Part shown: one piece after another, positions 1 through 7,343 of the stretch
Numbering within the stretch: position 1 is the stretch's first letter
How the letters are laid out: each line of letters starts with the position of its first letter
Source of the DNA: Nonomuraea sp. SBT364
Lineage (GTDB): Bacteria; Actinomycetota; Actinomycetes; Streptosporangiales; Streptosporangiaceae
Direction of reading: 5' to 3'
NCBI RefSeq assembly: GCF_001083785.1
Contig: NZ_LAVL01000057.1
Coordinates: forward strand, 1 to 49,225
Length of the DNA: 49,225 nt
Program-made: the position numbers and the translations under genes
The notes under the pieces: model-generated
What the model was told of the DNA's origin: nothing
Databases searched by the model: none
The model's input: only the letters and a program-made list of their open reading frames with translations

Positions 1-71
1 GCGTGGCCGGGGGCGGTGAGCGTGGCCGCGCTCAGGCCGGCGAGGGCGAGGGGGATGAGGAGGCGCTTCAC
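1..71 (-). CDS. Start of an exported protein (signal peptide only), cut by left edge
   Basis: A GTG at 71 follows GGAG with suitable spacing and opens a frame beginning V-K-R-L-L-I-P, followed by an Ala/Leu-rich stretch and ending A-P-G-H-A at the window edge. This is a typical Sec signal peptide: two basic residues, hydrophobic core, small-residue cleavage site. The KR-L/I-L-I/L-P start matches the first residues of the protease homologues at 255, 2208 and 5970, so it is probably another member of the tandem family. Only about 23 residues are visible, so this is inference; any secreted protein could start this way. Confidence 0.6.
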   Translation of the reverse strand, partial: MKRLLIPLALAGLSAATLTAPGH

Positions 72-165
72 TGGGGTGCTCCACGAAGTTTACAAAACGG
101 GCGTAAGAACCCTATCGTCACTCTGGTCACACATATAGGGGCTCTAGTGATTTTCCGTGACAAAT

Positions 166-199
166 GCCGAAAGGCCCGGCAGATGCCGAGCCTTTCGGG
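166..199 (-). terminator. Rho-independent-type hairpin after protease homologue 1
   Basis: Inverted repeat CCGAAAGGC (167-175) / GCCTTTCGG (190-198), with further GGC/GCC pairing inside. It lies about 55 nt past the stop at 255. The same CCGAAAGGC-type stem follows the genes at 2208 and 5970, so the paralogues were probably duplicated with their terminators. There is no long T-tract, as is usual in high-GC actinomycetes. Confidence 0.75.
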
Positions 200-254
200 T
201 GATGCAGAGGTGAGGGCGGGGTTTGGACCCCCGCTCTCATAGCTACCTCAAGGC

Positions 255-1769
255 TTACTTGAGGGAGCCGGACCAGTTCTTCTCGGCCGCCTTGTAGACG
301 TCGCCCGTCTCGCTGTCGAAGTACGGCGAGGAGCTGTAGTCGTAGCGGTTGTTGCCGTCCTGGTCGTGGAACAGGCTGGTGACACCGTTGACGTAGCCCA
401 GACGCTTGGCGTTGCTGTACTTGATGAGCCACGGAGCGCCGTTGGCACCCGGGGTCATCGCGCACTTCAGAGCGATGTGCTCCTCAGCCTTGTACGCAGC
501 CGACGCGTAGGTCTTGCCGGAGGTGGTGCCGTAGCACCACTTCGGCGTGACACCCGTGTAGGCCTTGTGGCCGTCGGGGTGGGCGTCCGCCGGGTAACCG
601 AAGACGAACACCTTGGAACCGGTCTTCTGGTTCCAGGCGACACCCTGGCCACCGACGTTGTCGCCGAGGCGACCGACGTCCTTGATGAAGCCCTCAACGA
701 TGAAGAAGTCGGTGCGGAGGTACTTGGTGTCCTTGGCCGGCTTGTACCACGCCTGCACGTAGTAGTGCGTGATGAGGTAGTTGCCGCCCGAGGCGTCCTT
801 CCACTTCTTGCCCTTGCCGTTGTAGGCCTGCCACTCGGCCTTGGTCACCATCTCGGTGATGGGCTCACCGAACTTGTAACCGTTGCCCTTGCCGACCTTG
901 GCCGCCTTGTAGGCGTCCTCGGTGACTTCGACCTTCTCAACGACAGCGCCAGGGTAGTCCGGGCCGGTCTTCTCGGCAGCGGTGCCCGGGTCGATGTCGT
1001 AGTAGTCGGTCTTGGCGGGGTCGAGCTTGCCCTTCTCGTACTCTTCCTTCGAGACCTCGACGGTCTTGAAGTCCTTGACGCCCTCGTACTTGTCCCAGTC
1101 GGACTTGGAGACCGGCTTGGCGGTGCCGCCACCGATCTGAATACCGTTGTACACGGTGACGAACGCGTAGTCGCGGTCGTTGTCCTCGTACACGGAGTAG
1201 TCGTAGTGGGTGTAGGCGGTCTTACCGACGTAGACACCGAACGGCGCCTTGGTCTGGTAAGCGCCCGGCACGAAGACCCAGTTGTCCATGACGGAGGCGT
1301 TCTTGCCCTCGTCGTAGACGCAGTGACCCGCGGTCGCGACGAGGTTCTTGTACTTGCCCTGGATCGAGGTGCCGGAGCAGTACTTGAGGTCGCCGTCCGA
1401 GTCCACGAAGTACACCTTGCCGATGGTCTTCGGCAGGTTGACGTTCTTCGTCTTGGAGGCGGTCTTCTTCTCCTCGCCGATCGGCGCGACCGTCGTCGCC
1501 TTGGTGTCGGGGTTATAGCCGCCGCTCACCTTGAGCTTCGAGGTGGCCTTGGTCTCCCAGGAGTAGGGAGTCGCCTTGGCGAGGTTGTTGGTGTGCTCGT
1601 TGGCAGCCAGCCAGAACCTGGCCACGTCGATGGCGGCCGGAGCGTCCTTGGCCATCGTGTCGTACGCCCAGTTGTCGGGCGCAGCGGCGGTAGCGGAACC
1701 GGCGAGGCCGGCGGCCAGCAGACCGGTGGCCAGAATGGCGCCACCGGCGGGGAGGAGGATGCGCTTCAC
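255..1769 (-). CDS. Secreted trypsin/V8-like protease homologue 1, catalytic Ser replaced by Asn
   Basis: 504 residues from a GTG at 1769, chosen because AAGGAG lies 8 nt upstream; an upstream in-frame ATG at 1814 has no such site and would bury the signal peptide. Residues 1-29 are a Sec signal peptide (KRILLPAGGA core, ATA cleavage region). The chymotrypsin-fold landmarks are C131 and TAGHC with H149/C150, DYAFV with D200, and C412/C436. The nucleophile motif G-x-S-G-G-P reads G-A-N443-G-A-P-W, so this is predicted to be catalytically dead as a serine protease. Residues about 220-360 are an extra Lys/Tyr-rich domain absent from the shorter paralogues, with four V-S/T-x-x-D/E/A-W/Y repeats (220, 239, 282, 308). 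The C-terminal SSPYFD...VYKAA..WSG segment is shared with paralogues 2 and 5. A binding, decoy or regulatory role outside the cell is inference. Confidence 0.9.
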   Translation of the reverse strand: MKRILLPAGGAILATGLLAAGLAGSATAAAPDNWAYDTMAKDAPAAIDVARFWLAANEHTNNLAKATPYSWETKATSKLKVSGGYNPDTKATTVAPIGEEKKTASKTKNVNLPKTIGKVYFVDSDGDLKYCSGTSIQGKYKNLVATAGHCVYDEGKNASVMDNWVFVPGAYQTKAPFGVYVGKTAYTHYDYSVYEDNDRDYAFVTVYNGIQIGGGTAKPVSKSDWDKYEGVKDFKTVEVSKEEYEKGKLDPAKTDYYDIDPGTAAEKTGPDYPGAVVEKVEVTEDAYKAAKVGKGNGYKFGEPITEMVTKAEWQAYNGKGKKWKDASGGNYLITHYYVQAWYKPAKDTKYLRTDFFIVEGFIKDVGRLGDNVGGQGVAWNQKTGSKVFVFGYPADAHPDGHKAYTGVTPKWCYGTTSGKTYASAAYKAEEHIALKCAMTPGANGAPWLIKYSNAKRLGYVNGVTSLFHDQDGNNRYDYSSSPYFDSETGDVYKAAEKNWSGSLK

Positions 1770-1809
1770 TGTTTTAACTCCTTGCGCTGTCGTGGAACGC
1801 CTCTTGCGT

Positions 1810-1843
1810 CCCATGCGTCAGTAAAGGGATAGCCAGGAACATA
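1810..1843 (-). promoter_or_regulatory. Conserved 5' block of the protease homologue genes (copy 1)
   Basis: 34 nt starting about 40 nt upstream of the GTG. It matches the block at 3778-3811 at 33 of 34 positions and the block at 7184-7210 more loosely. On the coding strand it contains TATGTT, a possible -10 element (TAnnnT), near its upstream end. Whether it is promoter, 5' UTR structure or operator cannot be decided; conservation between otherwise divergent intergenic regions shows only that it is shared. Confidence 0.55.
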
Positions 1844-2047
1844 CAGTGTCGATCTTGGGAACCGGTAGCTGATCTGACGGGAAAAGATGGGACATGGCGG
1901 GCGTGACCGTTCTGTGATGTTTGAACGGGGATGCCGGAACAACTGGGCAAAGGCGTCCTTCTGGGCATAACCGCAGATCACCGTGCGCCTGTTACTGATG
2001 GGACAAGCGGGCCCCGAGTGCCCTCGTCACTCCCCGTGGCGCCGCTA

Positions 2048-2063
2048 TGTGACGCACATCACA
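2048..2063. promoter_or_regulatory. Perfect CRP-like palindrome TGTGA-N6-TCACA
   Basis: TGTGA (2048-2052), six bases, TCACA (2059-2063). This matches the consensus recognised by CRP-family regulators, including the actinobacterial CRP. It lies about 286 bp upstream of the start of protease homologue 1, a distance closely repeated for homologue 2 (about 277 bp). The distance is long for a simple activator site, so the mode of action is open. Confidence 0.6.
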
Positions 2064-2128
2064 GCACCCGAATGGCACCGTCTGCGGCTCCCGTGCGTCC
2101 AAACGCCCAACACTTTCCCGCCGGAACG

Positions 2129-2160
2129 CCGAAGGGCCCGGCGGATGCCGGGCCCTTCGG
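2129..2160 (-). terminator. Strong hairpin after protease homologue 2
   Basis: A perfect 14-bp stem (2129-2142 with 2147-2160) around a GGAT loop, about 48 nt past the stop of the gene at 2208. It is the longest of the related hairpins in the array. Confidence 0.85.
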
Positions 2161-2207
2161 GTCGAACAGTGACGATCAGTGTTGGGCCGACCGTCGAGCG
2201 TGACTAC

Positions 2208-3737
2208 TTAGACGATCTTGCCGGACCAGGAGTTGGCCGCGGCCTTGTAGACCGAGTTGGTCTCACCGTCGAAGTACGGCGACGAGATGTAGTCGACGCG
2301 GTTGTTGCCGTCCTGGTCGTTGAAGGTGCTGGTGACACCGTTCACGTAACCGAGACGCTTGCTGTTCTTGTAGTTGTAGAGCCAGGGGCCACCGTCGGCG
2401 CCCTCGGTCATCGCGCACTTGAGCGCGACGTGCTCTTCGATCTTCTTGGCCGCGGAACCCACCAGCTTCTTGGTGGTCTTGCCGTAGCACCACTTCGGCG
2501 TGATGCCGGTGTAGTTCTTGTGGCCGTCGGGGTGCGCGGCGGCCGGGTAGCCGAACACGCGCACGTACTTGCCGGTGGGCTGGTTCCAGGCGAAGCCCTG
2601 GCCACCCACGACGTCACCGAGGCGACCGGCGTCCTTGATGTAGCCCTCGATGATGGTGAAGACGGTCTTGTAGAACTTCGTGTCAGAGCCCGGCTTGTAC
2701 CACTGCTGCACGTAGTAGTGCGTGATGGTCCAGTTGCCGCGACCGTCCTGCTTGACCGTCGCCGGGTACTTGCCCGGGTTCGCCGCCTGCTTCTTCTTGT
2801 AGTCAGCGGCCTCGGTGTCGGTCACGATGTCGGTGACCGGCTCGCCGAACTTGTAGCCGTTGCCCTTGCCGACGCGGGCGTCCTTGTACTTGTCGGCGTT
2901 GACCTCGACCTTGGCCACCTGGGCGCCAGGGTAGTCCGGGCCGGTGGGCTCGGCCTTGCTGCCGCGCTTCACCCAGCAGGCGACCGTGGAGGTGGGGTCG
3001 AGCTTGCACTGCCGGAACTCGCTCCGGGTGATCTCGACGTCCTTGGCCTCCTTGATGCCCTGGTACTTGTCGTACTCGGACTTGGAGACCTGCTTGGCCT
3101 TGCCGCCACCCAGGTAGATGCCGTTGTACACGGTCACGAACGCGTAGTCGCGGTCGTAGTCCTCGTAGACGGCGAAGTCGTAGTGGGTGAAGGCCTGCTT
3201 GCCGACGTAGATGCCGAACGGGCTGCGGCCCTGGTAGTAGCCGGGAACGAAGACCCACTTGTCCATGGTGTCAGCGTTGTTGGCCGTGTCGTACACGCAG
3301 TGACCGGCCGTGGCGACCAGGTTGCGGTACTTGGACTGGATAGAAGTGGCGGAGCACCACTTCTTCTCGCCCTTCTTGTTGACGAAGAACACCTTGCCGA
3401 TGGTCTTCGGCATGTTGACGTTCTGGGACTTGGAGGAGCTCTTCTTCTCCTCGCCGATCGGCGCGGCCGAGCCCGGCTTGGTGTCGGCGCTGTAGCCGCC
3501 CGCCGTCTTCAGCTTGGCGACGTCGGAGTTGTCCCAGACGTTGGACTGGGTCGCGGCCTTCAGGGCGGCGGAGTTGTTCTCCACCCAGAATTCCGCGATG
3601 GCCTTGGCGTTGGCAGCGCTGGTCGCCATCGGGTCCTTGGCGATGTCGCTGGTGGCCGTCGCCGTGCCGGCGAGGCCGGCGGCAAGAAGGCCGGTGGCGA
3701 GGACAGCGCCGCCGGCGGGGATGAGGATGCGCTTCAA
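2208..3737 (-). CDS. Secreted trypsin/V8-like protease homologue 2, catalytic Ser replaced by Asp
   Basis: 509 residues from a TTG at 3737 with AAGGAG 8 nt upstream; the longer frame from 3782 lacks a ribosome site. Signal peptide residues 1-29. H146 (TAGHC), D197 (DYAFV) and the disulfide pairs C128/C147 and C417/C441 are present. The nucleophile motif reads G-A-D448-G-G-P-W. The extra domain (about 217-365) aligns with that of homologue 1, including GPDYPGA and GNGYKFGEP, and carries two additional Cys (C244, C254). Closest in sequence to homologue 1, so probably a recent tandem duplicate. Predicted inactive as a serine protease; the remaining fold may bind peptide or cell-wall ligands (inference). 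Confidence 0.9.
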   Translation of the reverse strand: MKRILIPAGGAVLATGLLAAGLAGTATATSDIAKDPMATSAANAKAIAEFWVENNSAALKAATQSNVWDNSDVAKLKTAGGYSADTKPGSAAPIGEEKKSSSKSQNVNMPKTIGKVFFVNKKGEKKWCSATSIQSKYRNLVATAGHCVYDTANNADTMDKWVFVPGYYQGRSPFGIYVGKQAFTHYDFAVYEDYDRDYAFVTVYNGIYLGGGKAKQVSKSEYDKYQGIKEAKDVEITRSEFRQCKLDPTSTVACWVKRGSKAEPTGPDYPGAQVAKVEVNADKYKDARVGKGNGYKFGEPVTDIVTDTEAADYKKKQAANPGKYPATVKQDGRGNWTITHYYVQQWYKPGSDTKFYKTVFTIIEGYIKDAGRLGDVVGGQGFAWNQPTGKYVRVFGYPAAAHPDGHKNYTGITPKWCYGKTTKKLVGSAAKKIEEHVALKCAMTEGADGGPWLYNYKNSKRLGYVNGVTSTFNDQDGNNRVDYISSPYFDGETNSVYKAAANSWSGKIV

Positions 3738-3777
3738 GGGAACTGCTCCTTGGTCTGTCGTGGGCCGCAACGTGCGA

Positions 3778-3811
3778 CCCATGCGTCAGTAAAGGGATAG
3801 CAAGGAACATA
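3778..3811 (-). promoter_or_regulatory. Conserved 5' block of the protease homologue genes (copy 2)
   Basis: Differs from the copy at 1810-1843 at a single position. On the coding strand TTCACC-N17-TATGTT can be read as a -35/-10 pair ending in this block, but the -35 part is not conserved in copy 1, so the promoter reading is tentative. Confidence 0.55.
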
Positions 3812-4006
3812 GCGCGGTGATCTCCGCAGGTGAAAGCCGAAATGACCCGATCGGTTGGGGTCCCGACCGCCGTGACCTTTCCGTTACCAGTCAAGGGTGA
3901 ATGCGGCGAGTGATCGATTGGCTGCGTTTTTGCAGGGCATGGCGGGGTTGTGGCAGATGGTGCGAAAGTTCCGTTAGCGAGCATGTGCATAGGGTGGCCA
4001 GTCAAA

Positions 4007-4022
4007 TGTGACTCAGATCACA
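4007..4022. promoter_or_regulatory. Perfect CRP-like palindrome TGTGA-N6-TCACA
   Basis: TGTGA (4007-4011) and TCACA (4018-4022), spacer CTCAGA. Centred about 277 bp upstream of the TTG of homologue 2. The spacer differs from that at 2048, so only the half-sites are conserved, which is what binding-site selection would leave. Confidence 0.6.
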
Positions 4023-4105
4023 GGAACCGGATTGGCGCGTGCTCCGTCTAATCTGGCTTGATCTTCACAGGGAACGTTCAGGTTCGACGACAAGCCCGGA
4101 GATTC

Positions 4106-5338
4106 CTACCGATTCATCCCTTTGTAGTTGATGATCAGCGTCTCCGTTCCCTGCCGGAACCAGAGCAGATCGTCCTGAACGTGGAGTGTCGGCATCGCCC
4201 GGTCCCCGGCCCGCGTGGGCGCGAACCCGAGAAGGCCCGTGCGCCCCGACTCCAGCTCCTGCAGCGCCACCGTTGCCCGCCCGTCGTCGAGGCGCTGGTC
4301 GAGCAGCACGACGCTCATCGTGAAGGGCACCGAGAGCGAGGGCAGGCCGGGCAGTTCCCGCCTGCCGGTGCCGTCGCGGCGGACGGCTTCCCGGGCGTCG
4401 ACACACCAGACGACCCCGCACGTCATCCCCTCGGGCCCGAGCTCTCCCGGCTCCCCGGTGCGCAGGTCGAGCAGCCGCCCCGGAGCTTCCGAGGTGGATC
4501 GGGCCCACGGCCACTCGAGAAGCTCGTACATCTCGCTGCCCGGAACCGTCTCCGGCTTCCCGCCGGTCAGCGGCGCCCGGTGGACGCCGCCCTTCTCCTG
4601 CGACCACACGACCTGGCCGGCCGCGATGTCCAGCCGGATCCCGCGAAAGGTGTCGTCGATCAGCACGGCCTCGAACGTCGTGACCCGCCTCGGCGTCCCG
4701 CCCGTGAGCGGCACGGCCCAGATCTCCACGGCCCCCTCGTGGAACGTGCTCCAAGCCAGCGTGCCCTCCCCGTACGCGAGCGCCGCGTTCATCACGCCCG
4801 GCATCGTCATCGGCGCTATCTCGGTGAACGTCCGGCTGTCCAGGTCGTACGACCAGATCGTCCGCGGCCGTGCCTTGACCATGCCCCTGCCCACCAGGGT
4901 GTCCTCGTCCACGAACACGCTCACGTCGAACGCCTGCCCGCCCGGCGCCCTGTCCGGCACCCGATGCACGGCATCCGGCCAGACCTCCTCGACCGCCGGC
5001 GAGATCTCTCCCGCCGGTATCGGCGGGAGAGTCGGACGCAGCCGGTTGTCCGGCAGCCCGGACGGCTGCTGCCCCTCGTTCGCAGGGGTCGCCGGGAGGG
5101 TCGGGTGTGCCGCGGGCCCCTCCTCCGCCGGCGTACGCGTCGCGAGCGTCACCCCTGCCACGACGGTCACGATCGCCGCCGCCACGGCCACCGGCGCCCG
5201 CCACCCGCGCCCGGCCCTCGGCGCGTGCCCGGACGGGTGCCCCGGCAGCGGGGGCGGGGGCCCCTCGTCGCGTACGGTCTCCGCCCGGGCGGCGAGCGCG
5301 TCGCGGAGGCGATCCTCGATGCTCGTCATGCCGATCAC
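4106..5338 (-). CDS. Single-pass membrane protein with extracytoplasmic propeller-like domain, coupled to sigma factor
   Basis: 410 residues from GTG 5338, whose GTGA overlaps the sigma factor stop; an ATG three codons later is an alternative. The N-terminus (S-I-E-D-R-L-R-D-A-L-A-A-R-A) is cytoplasmic and amphipathic, followed by a Pro-rich linker, one membrane helix at about 48-68 and a Pro-rich stalk. The exported part has strand-turn repeats such as I-W-S-Y-D-L-D-S-R-T-F and E-I-W-A-V-P-L-T-G-G-T, typical of TolB-like beta-propellers. No zinc anti-sigma HxxxCxxC motif is present. Position and topology suggest a sensor or anti-sigma partner of the upstream gene; that role is inferred, not shown. 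Confidence 0.75.
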   Translation of the reverse strand: MIGMTSIEDRLRDALAARAETVRDEGPPPPLPGHPSGHAPRAGRGWRAPVAVAAAIVTVVAGVTLATRTPAEEGPAAHPTLPATPANEGQQPSGLPDNRLRPTLPPIPAGEISPAVEEVWPDAVHRVPDRAPGGQAFDVSVFVDEDTLVGRGMVKARPRTIWSYDLDSRTFTEIAPMTMPGVMNAALAYGEGTLAWSTFHEGAVEIWAVPLTGGTPRRVTTFEAVLIDDTFRGIRLDIAAGQVVWSQEKGGVHRAPLTGGKPETVPGSEMYELLEWPWARSTSEAPGRLLDLRTGEPGELGPEGMTCGVVWCVDAREAVRRDGTGRRELPGLPSLSVPFTMSVVLLDQRLDDGRATVALQELESGRTGLLGFAPTRAGDRAMPTLHVQDDLLWFRQGTETLIINYKGMNR

Positions 5339-5835
5339 CCCAATTCCCTCTGCAGCCGGGCCGGCGCCCGGGCCGCCGTCGAGCGGACGGTGCTCTGCCT
5401 GATGCGCGTCACGCGCGCGATCTCCGCGTCCGACAGGTCCAGGTAGTAGCGCAGGACCAGAACCTCGCGCTGCCGCTGAGGCAGGCGGCTCAGCGCGGTC
5501 AGCATCTCCTGCCGCGACTCCCCGAGCAGCGCGTCCATCTCCGCCGACGCCACCGCCTCCAGGGCCGGCTCGGTCCGCCGTAACGCGACGGCCCGCCGCC
5601 GCAGCAACGATCGGGACGCGTTCAGCACGCAGGTGCGGATGTACGGGAGTGTCAGAACGTGTGCTGGTTTGCCGTGGAGCCGGGCGAACACGTCCTGGAC
5701 CGCGTCCTCGGCGGTCTCCCGATCACCCAGCAGCAGCACGGCCAGCCGGACGAGCTCCAGCCGGTGCGCCTGGTAGAGGCGGGCCAGCTCGTCGCCGGGC
5801 GTCAGCGTCTCCGGGTGGGGGGCTTTGCCGGTCAT
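5335..5835 (-). CDS. ECF-type RNA polymerase sigma factor
   Basis: 166 residues. Region 2 is visible at about 15-85 (L-Y-Q-A-H-R, G-D-R-E-T-A-E-D-A-V-Q-D-V-F) and region 4 at about 110-165 (L-P-Q-R-Q-R-E-V-L-V-L-R-Y-Y-L-D-L-S-D-A-E-I-A followed by the recognition helix). The small size without regions 1 and 3 fits the ECF class. It is translationally coupled to the membrane protein at 4106. It splits the protease array: homologues 1-2 lie downstream and 3-5 upstream, so it may control secreted products of this locus, but no matching promoter motif could be confirmed. Confidence 0.9.
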   Translation of the reverse strand: MTGKAPHPETLTPGDELARLYQAHRLELVRLAVLLLGDRETAEDAVQDVFARLHGKPAHVLTLPYIRTCVLNASRSLLRRRAVALRRTEPALEAVASAEMDALLGESRQEMLTALSRLPQRQREVLVLRYYLDLSDAEIARVTRIRQSTVRSTAARAPARLQRELG

Positions 5836-5929
5836 GTCGGTAGAACGCGCAAGGGGGCGGATCCGCTGCTTCTACCTGTCACGGGGACGGTCCACCCGTC
5901 GGGCTGCGCGACGGCGATGCCGTGGAATG

Positions 5930-5961
5930 CCGAAAGGCCCGGCCGAAGCCGGGCCTTTCGG
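5930..5961 (-). terminator. Strong hairpin after protease homologue 3
   Basis: Perfect 14-bp stem (5930-5943 with 5948-5961) and CGAA tetraloop, only 8 nt past the stop at 5970. It carries the same CCGAAAGGCCCGGC-type arm as the other array terminators and separates homologue 3 from the sigma factor gene. Confidence 0.85.
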
Positions 5962-5969
5962 GGAGGGAC

Positions 5970-7130
5970 TTACTTGTAGAGCTCGCCGTTACGGCCGACG
6001 ATCTTGCCGGACCACTTGTTCTTGGCCTCGTTGTAGATCGACGCCGTCTCGCCGTCGAAGTACGGGGAGGTGATGTAGTCGATCCGGTCGTTGGCGTCCT
6101 GGTCGGCGAAGGTGCTGGTGACACCGTTCACGTAACCCACGCGCTTGGCGTTGCTGTACTGCGACAGCCACGGGCCGCCGTCGAAACCGGGGGTCACGGC
6201 GCACTTGAGGCCGATGTGCTCATCGATCTTGAGCCAAGGGGCGCCGACCGTCTTGCCGGTGGTCTTGCCGTAGCAGTGCTTCGGCGTCACACCGCTGTAC
6301 GGCTTGTGGCCGTCGGGGTGCGGGGCGGCCGGGTAGCCGAAGGCGCGGACGGTGCGGTTCGGCGGCTGGTTCCAGGCGACGCCCTGGCCGCCGACGTTGT
6401 CGCCGAGGCGACCGGCGTCCTGGGACAGCAGGATGTAGTTGTGGCCGCCCCAGGAGCGCTTCGGCCCGCTGAACCGGTTGTAGTCAGACTTGCTGACCTT
6501 CTTGACACCGTTGAACTTGATGCCGTTGTAGACGGTGACGAACGCGTAGTCGCGGTCGTAGTCCTCGTACACCCCGAAGTCGTAGTGGGTGTAAGCGGTC
6601 TTGCCCACGTAGATGCCCCACGGGGCGCGGCCCTCGTAGTAGCCGGGGACGAAGACCCAGTTGTTCATGGTGTCGCGGTTGGCGTCGGTGTCGTACACGC
6701 AGTGCCCGGCCGTGGCGACCAGGTTGCGGTAGTTCGACTGGATCGACGTCGCGGAGCAGTAGCGATACTTGCCGGAACCGTCGACGAAGAAGACCTTGCC
6801 GATCGTCTTGGGCAGGTTCACGTTGGAGGAGCTGCCACCACCGCTGTTGCCGGTCGGGGCGACGCTGGCGGGGCGGCCGTCGGGGTTGTAACCGCCGGTG
6901 GAGACGACCTTGCGGACCTGCTTGGAGTCCCACGTGTAGGCCGTGGCGCGCCGGAGGGCCGCGCCGTTCGAGGCCAGCCAGAAGGACGCGACGGAGGCCG
7001 CCTGGCTCGTGTTCCTGGCCATGGGGTCGATCGCCACGTCGGCGCCGGCCCCTGCGGTGCCGGTGAGGCCGGTCGCCAGCAGGCCGGTGGCCAGAACGGC
7101 GCCGCCGACGGGGAGAAGGATTCGCTTCAA
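5970..7130 (-). CDS. Secreted trypsin/V8-like protease homologue 3, catalytic Ser replaced by Asp, short form
   Basis: 386 residues from a TTG at 7130 with GGAG five nt upstream. The signal peptide (KRILLPVGGA core) resembles homologues 1 and 2. H143, D194 and the C125/C144 and C286/C310 pairs are kept; the nucleophile motif reads G-F-D317-G-G-P-W. It lacks the inserted domain: a single V-S-K-S-D-Y at 212 leads directly into R-L-G-D-N-V-G-G-Q-G. It therefore represents the state before repeat expansion, or after its loss. Predicted not to be an active serine protease. Confidence 0.9.
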   Translation of the reverse strand: MKRILLPVGGAVLATGLLATGLTGTAGAGADVAIDPMARNTSQAASVASFWLASNGAALRRATAYTWDSKQVRKVVSTGGYNPDGRPASVAPTGNSGGGSSSNVNLPKTIGKVFFVDGSGKYRYCSATSIQSNYRNLVATAGHCVYDTDANRDTMNNWVFVPGYYEGRAPWGIYVGKTAYTHYDFGVYEDYDRDYAFVTVYNGIKFNGVKKVSKSDYNRFSGPKRSWGGHNYILLSQDAGRLGDNVGGQGVAWNQPPNRTVRAFGYPAAPHPDGHKPYSGVTPKHCYGKTTGKTVGAPWLKIDEHIGLKCAVTPGFDGGPWLSQYSNAKRVGYVNGVTSTFADQDANDRIDYITSPYFDGETASIYNEAKNKWSGKIVGRNGELYK

Positions 7131-7183
7131 GGTAACTCCAGGCTTTCCCTTACGCTGACGCGGCGCCTTCGTGCGCTTTGATT

Positions 7184-7210
7184 GTCAGCAAACGGACAGC
7201 CGGAACCGTA
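7184..7210 (-). promoter_or_regulatory. Diverged copy of the conserved 5' block (copy 3)
   Basis: Shares GTCAG-AA--GGA-AGCC-GGAAC--TA spacing with the blocks at 1810 and 3778, located 54-80 nt upstream of the TTG of homologue 3. Several substitutions make it weaker evidence than the near-identical pair. Confidence 0.4.
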
Positions 7211-7327
7211 CAGGGCTTATCCCCGCCGTGCGGGCCGAAGGAAGATCAGGTAAACCTCGGAGAGGCGGCCGTGATCGTACCGAGATCCAGGTATGAGCTG
7301 ATCACCCCCCGTTACTGACGGGTTGCT

Positions 7328-7343
7328 TATGACTTACATCACA
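7328..7343. promoter_or_regulatory. CRP-like palindrome with one mismatch
   Basis: TATGA (7328-7332), N6, TCACA (7339-7343): 9 of 10 half-site positions. It is about 205 bp upstream of homologue 3 and overlaps the stop codon of homologue 4 at 7334. Homologues 4 and 5 have no comparable site upstream. Confidence 0.45.

Larger units (their letters stand above)
1770..2207. other. Long intergenic region upstream of protease homologue 1
   Basis: 438 nt without a convincing gene. It holds, from left to right, the leader of homologue 1 with its ribosome site, the conserved 34-nt block (1810-1843), a perfect CRP-like palindrome (2048-2063) and the terminator of the next gene (2129-2160). Short frames here have no family signal and are not called. 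Confidence 0.7.
3738..4105. other. Long intergenic region upstream of protease homologue 2
   Basis: 368 nt between the start of homologue 2 and the stop of the membrane protein gene at 4106. It contains the second copy of the conserved block (3778-3811) and the second CRP-like palindrome (4007-4022). The stretch 3890-4000 is noticeably richer in A/T than its neighbours. No clear terminator for the gene at 4106 was found. Confidence 0.65.
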
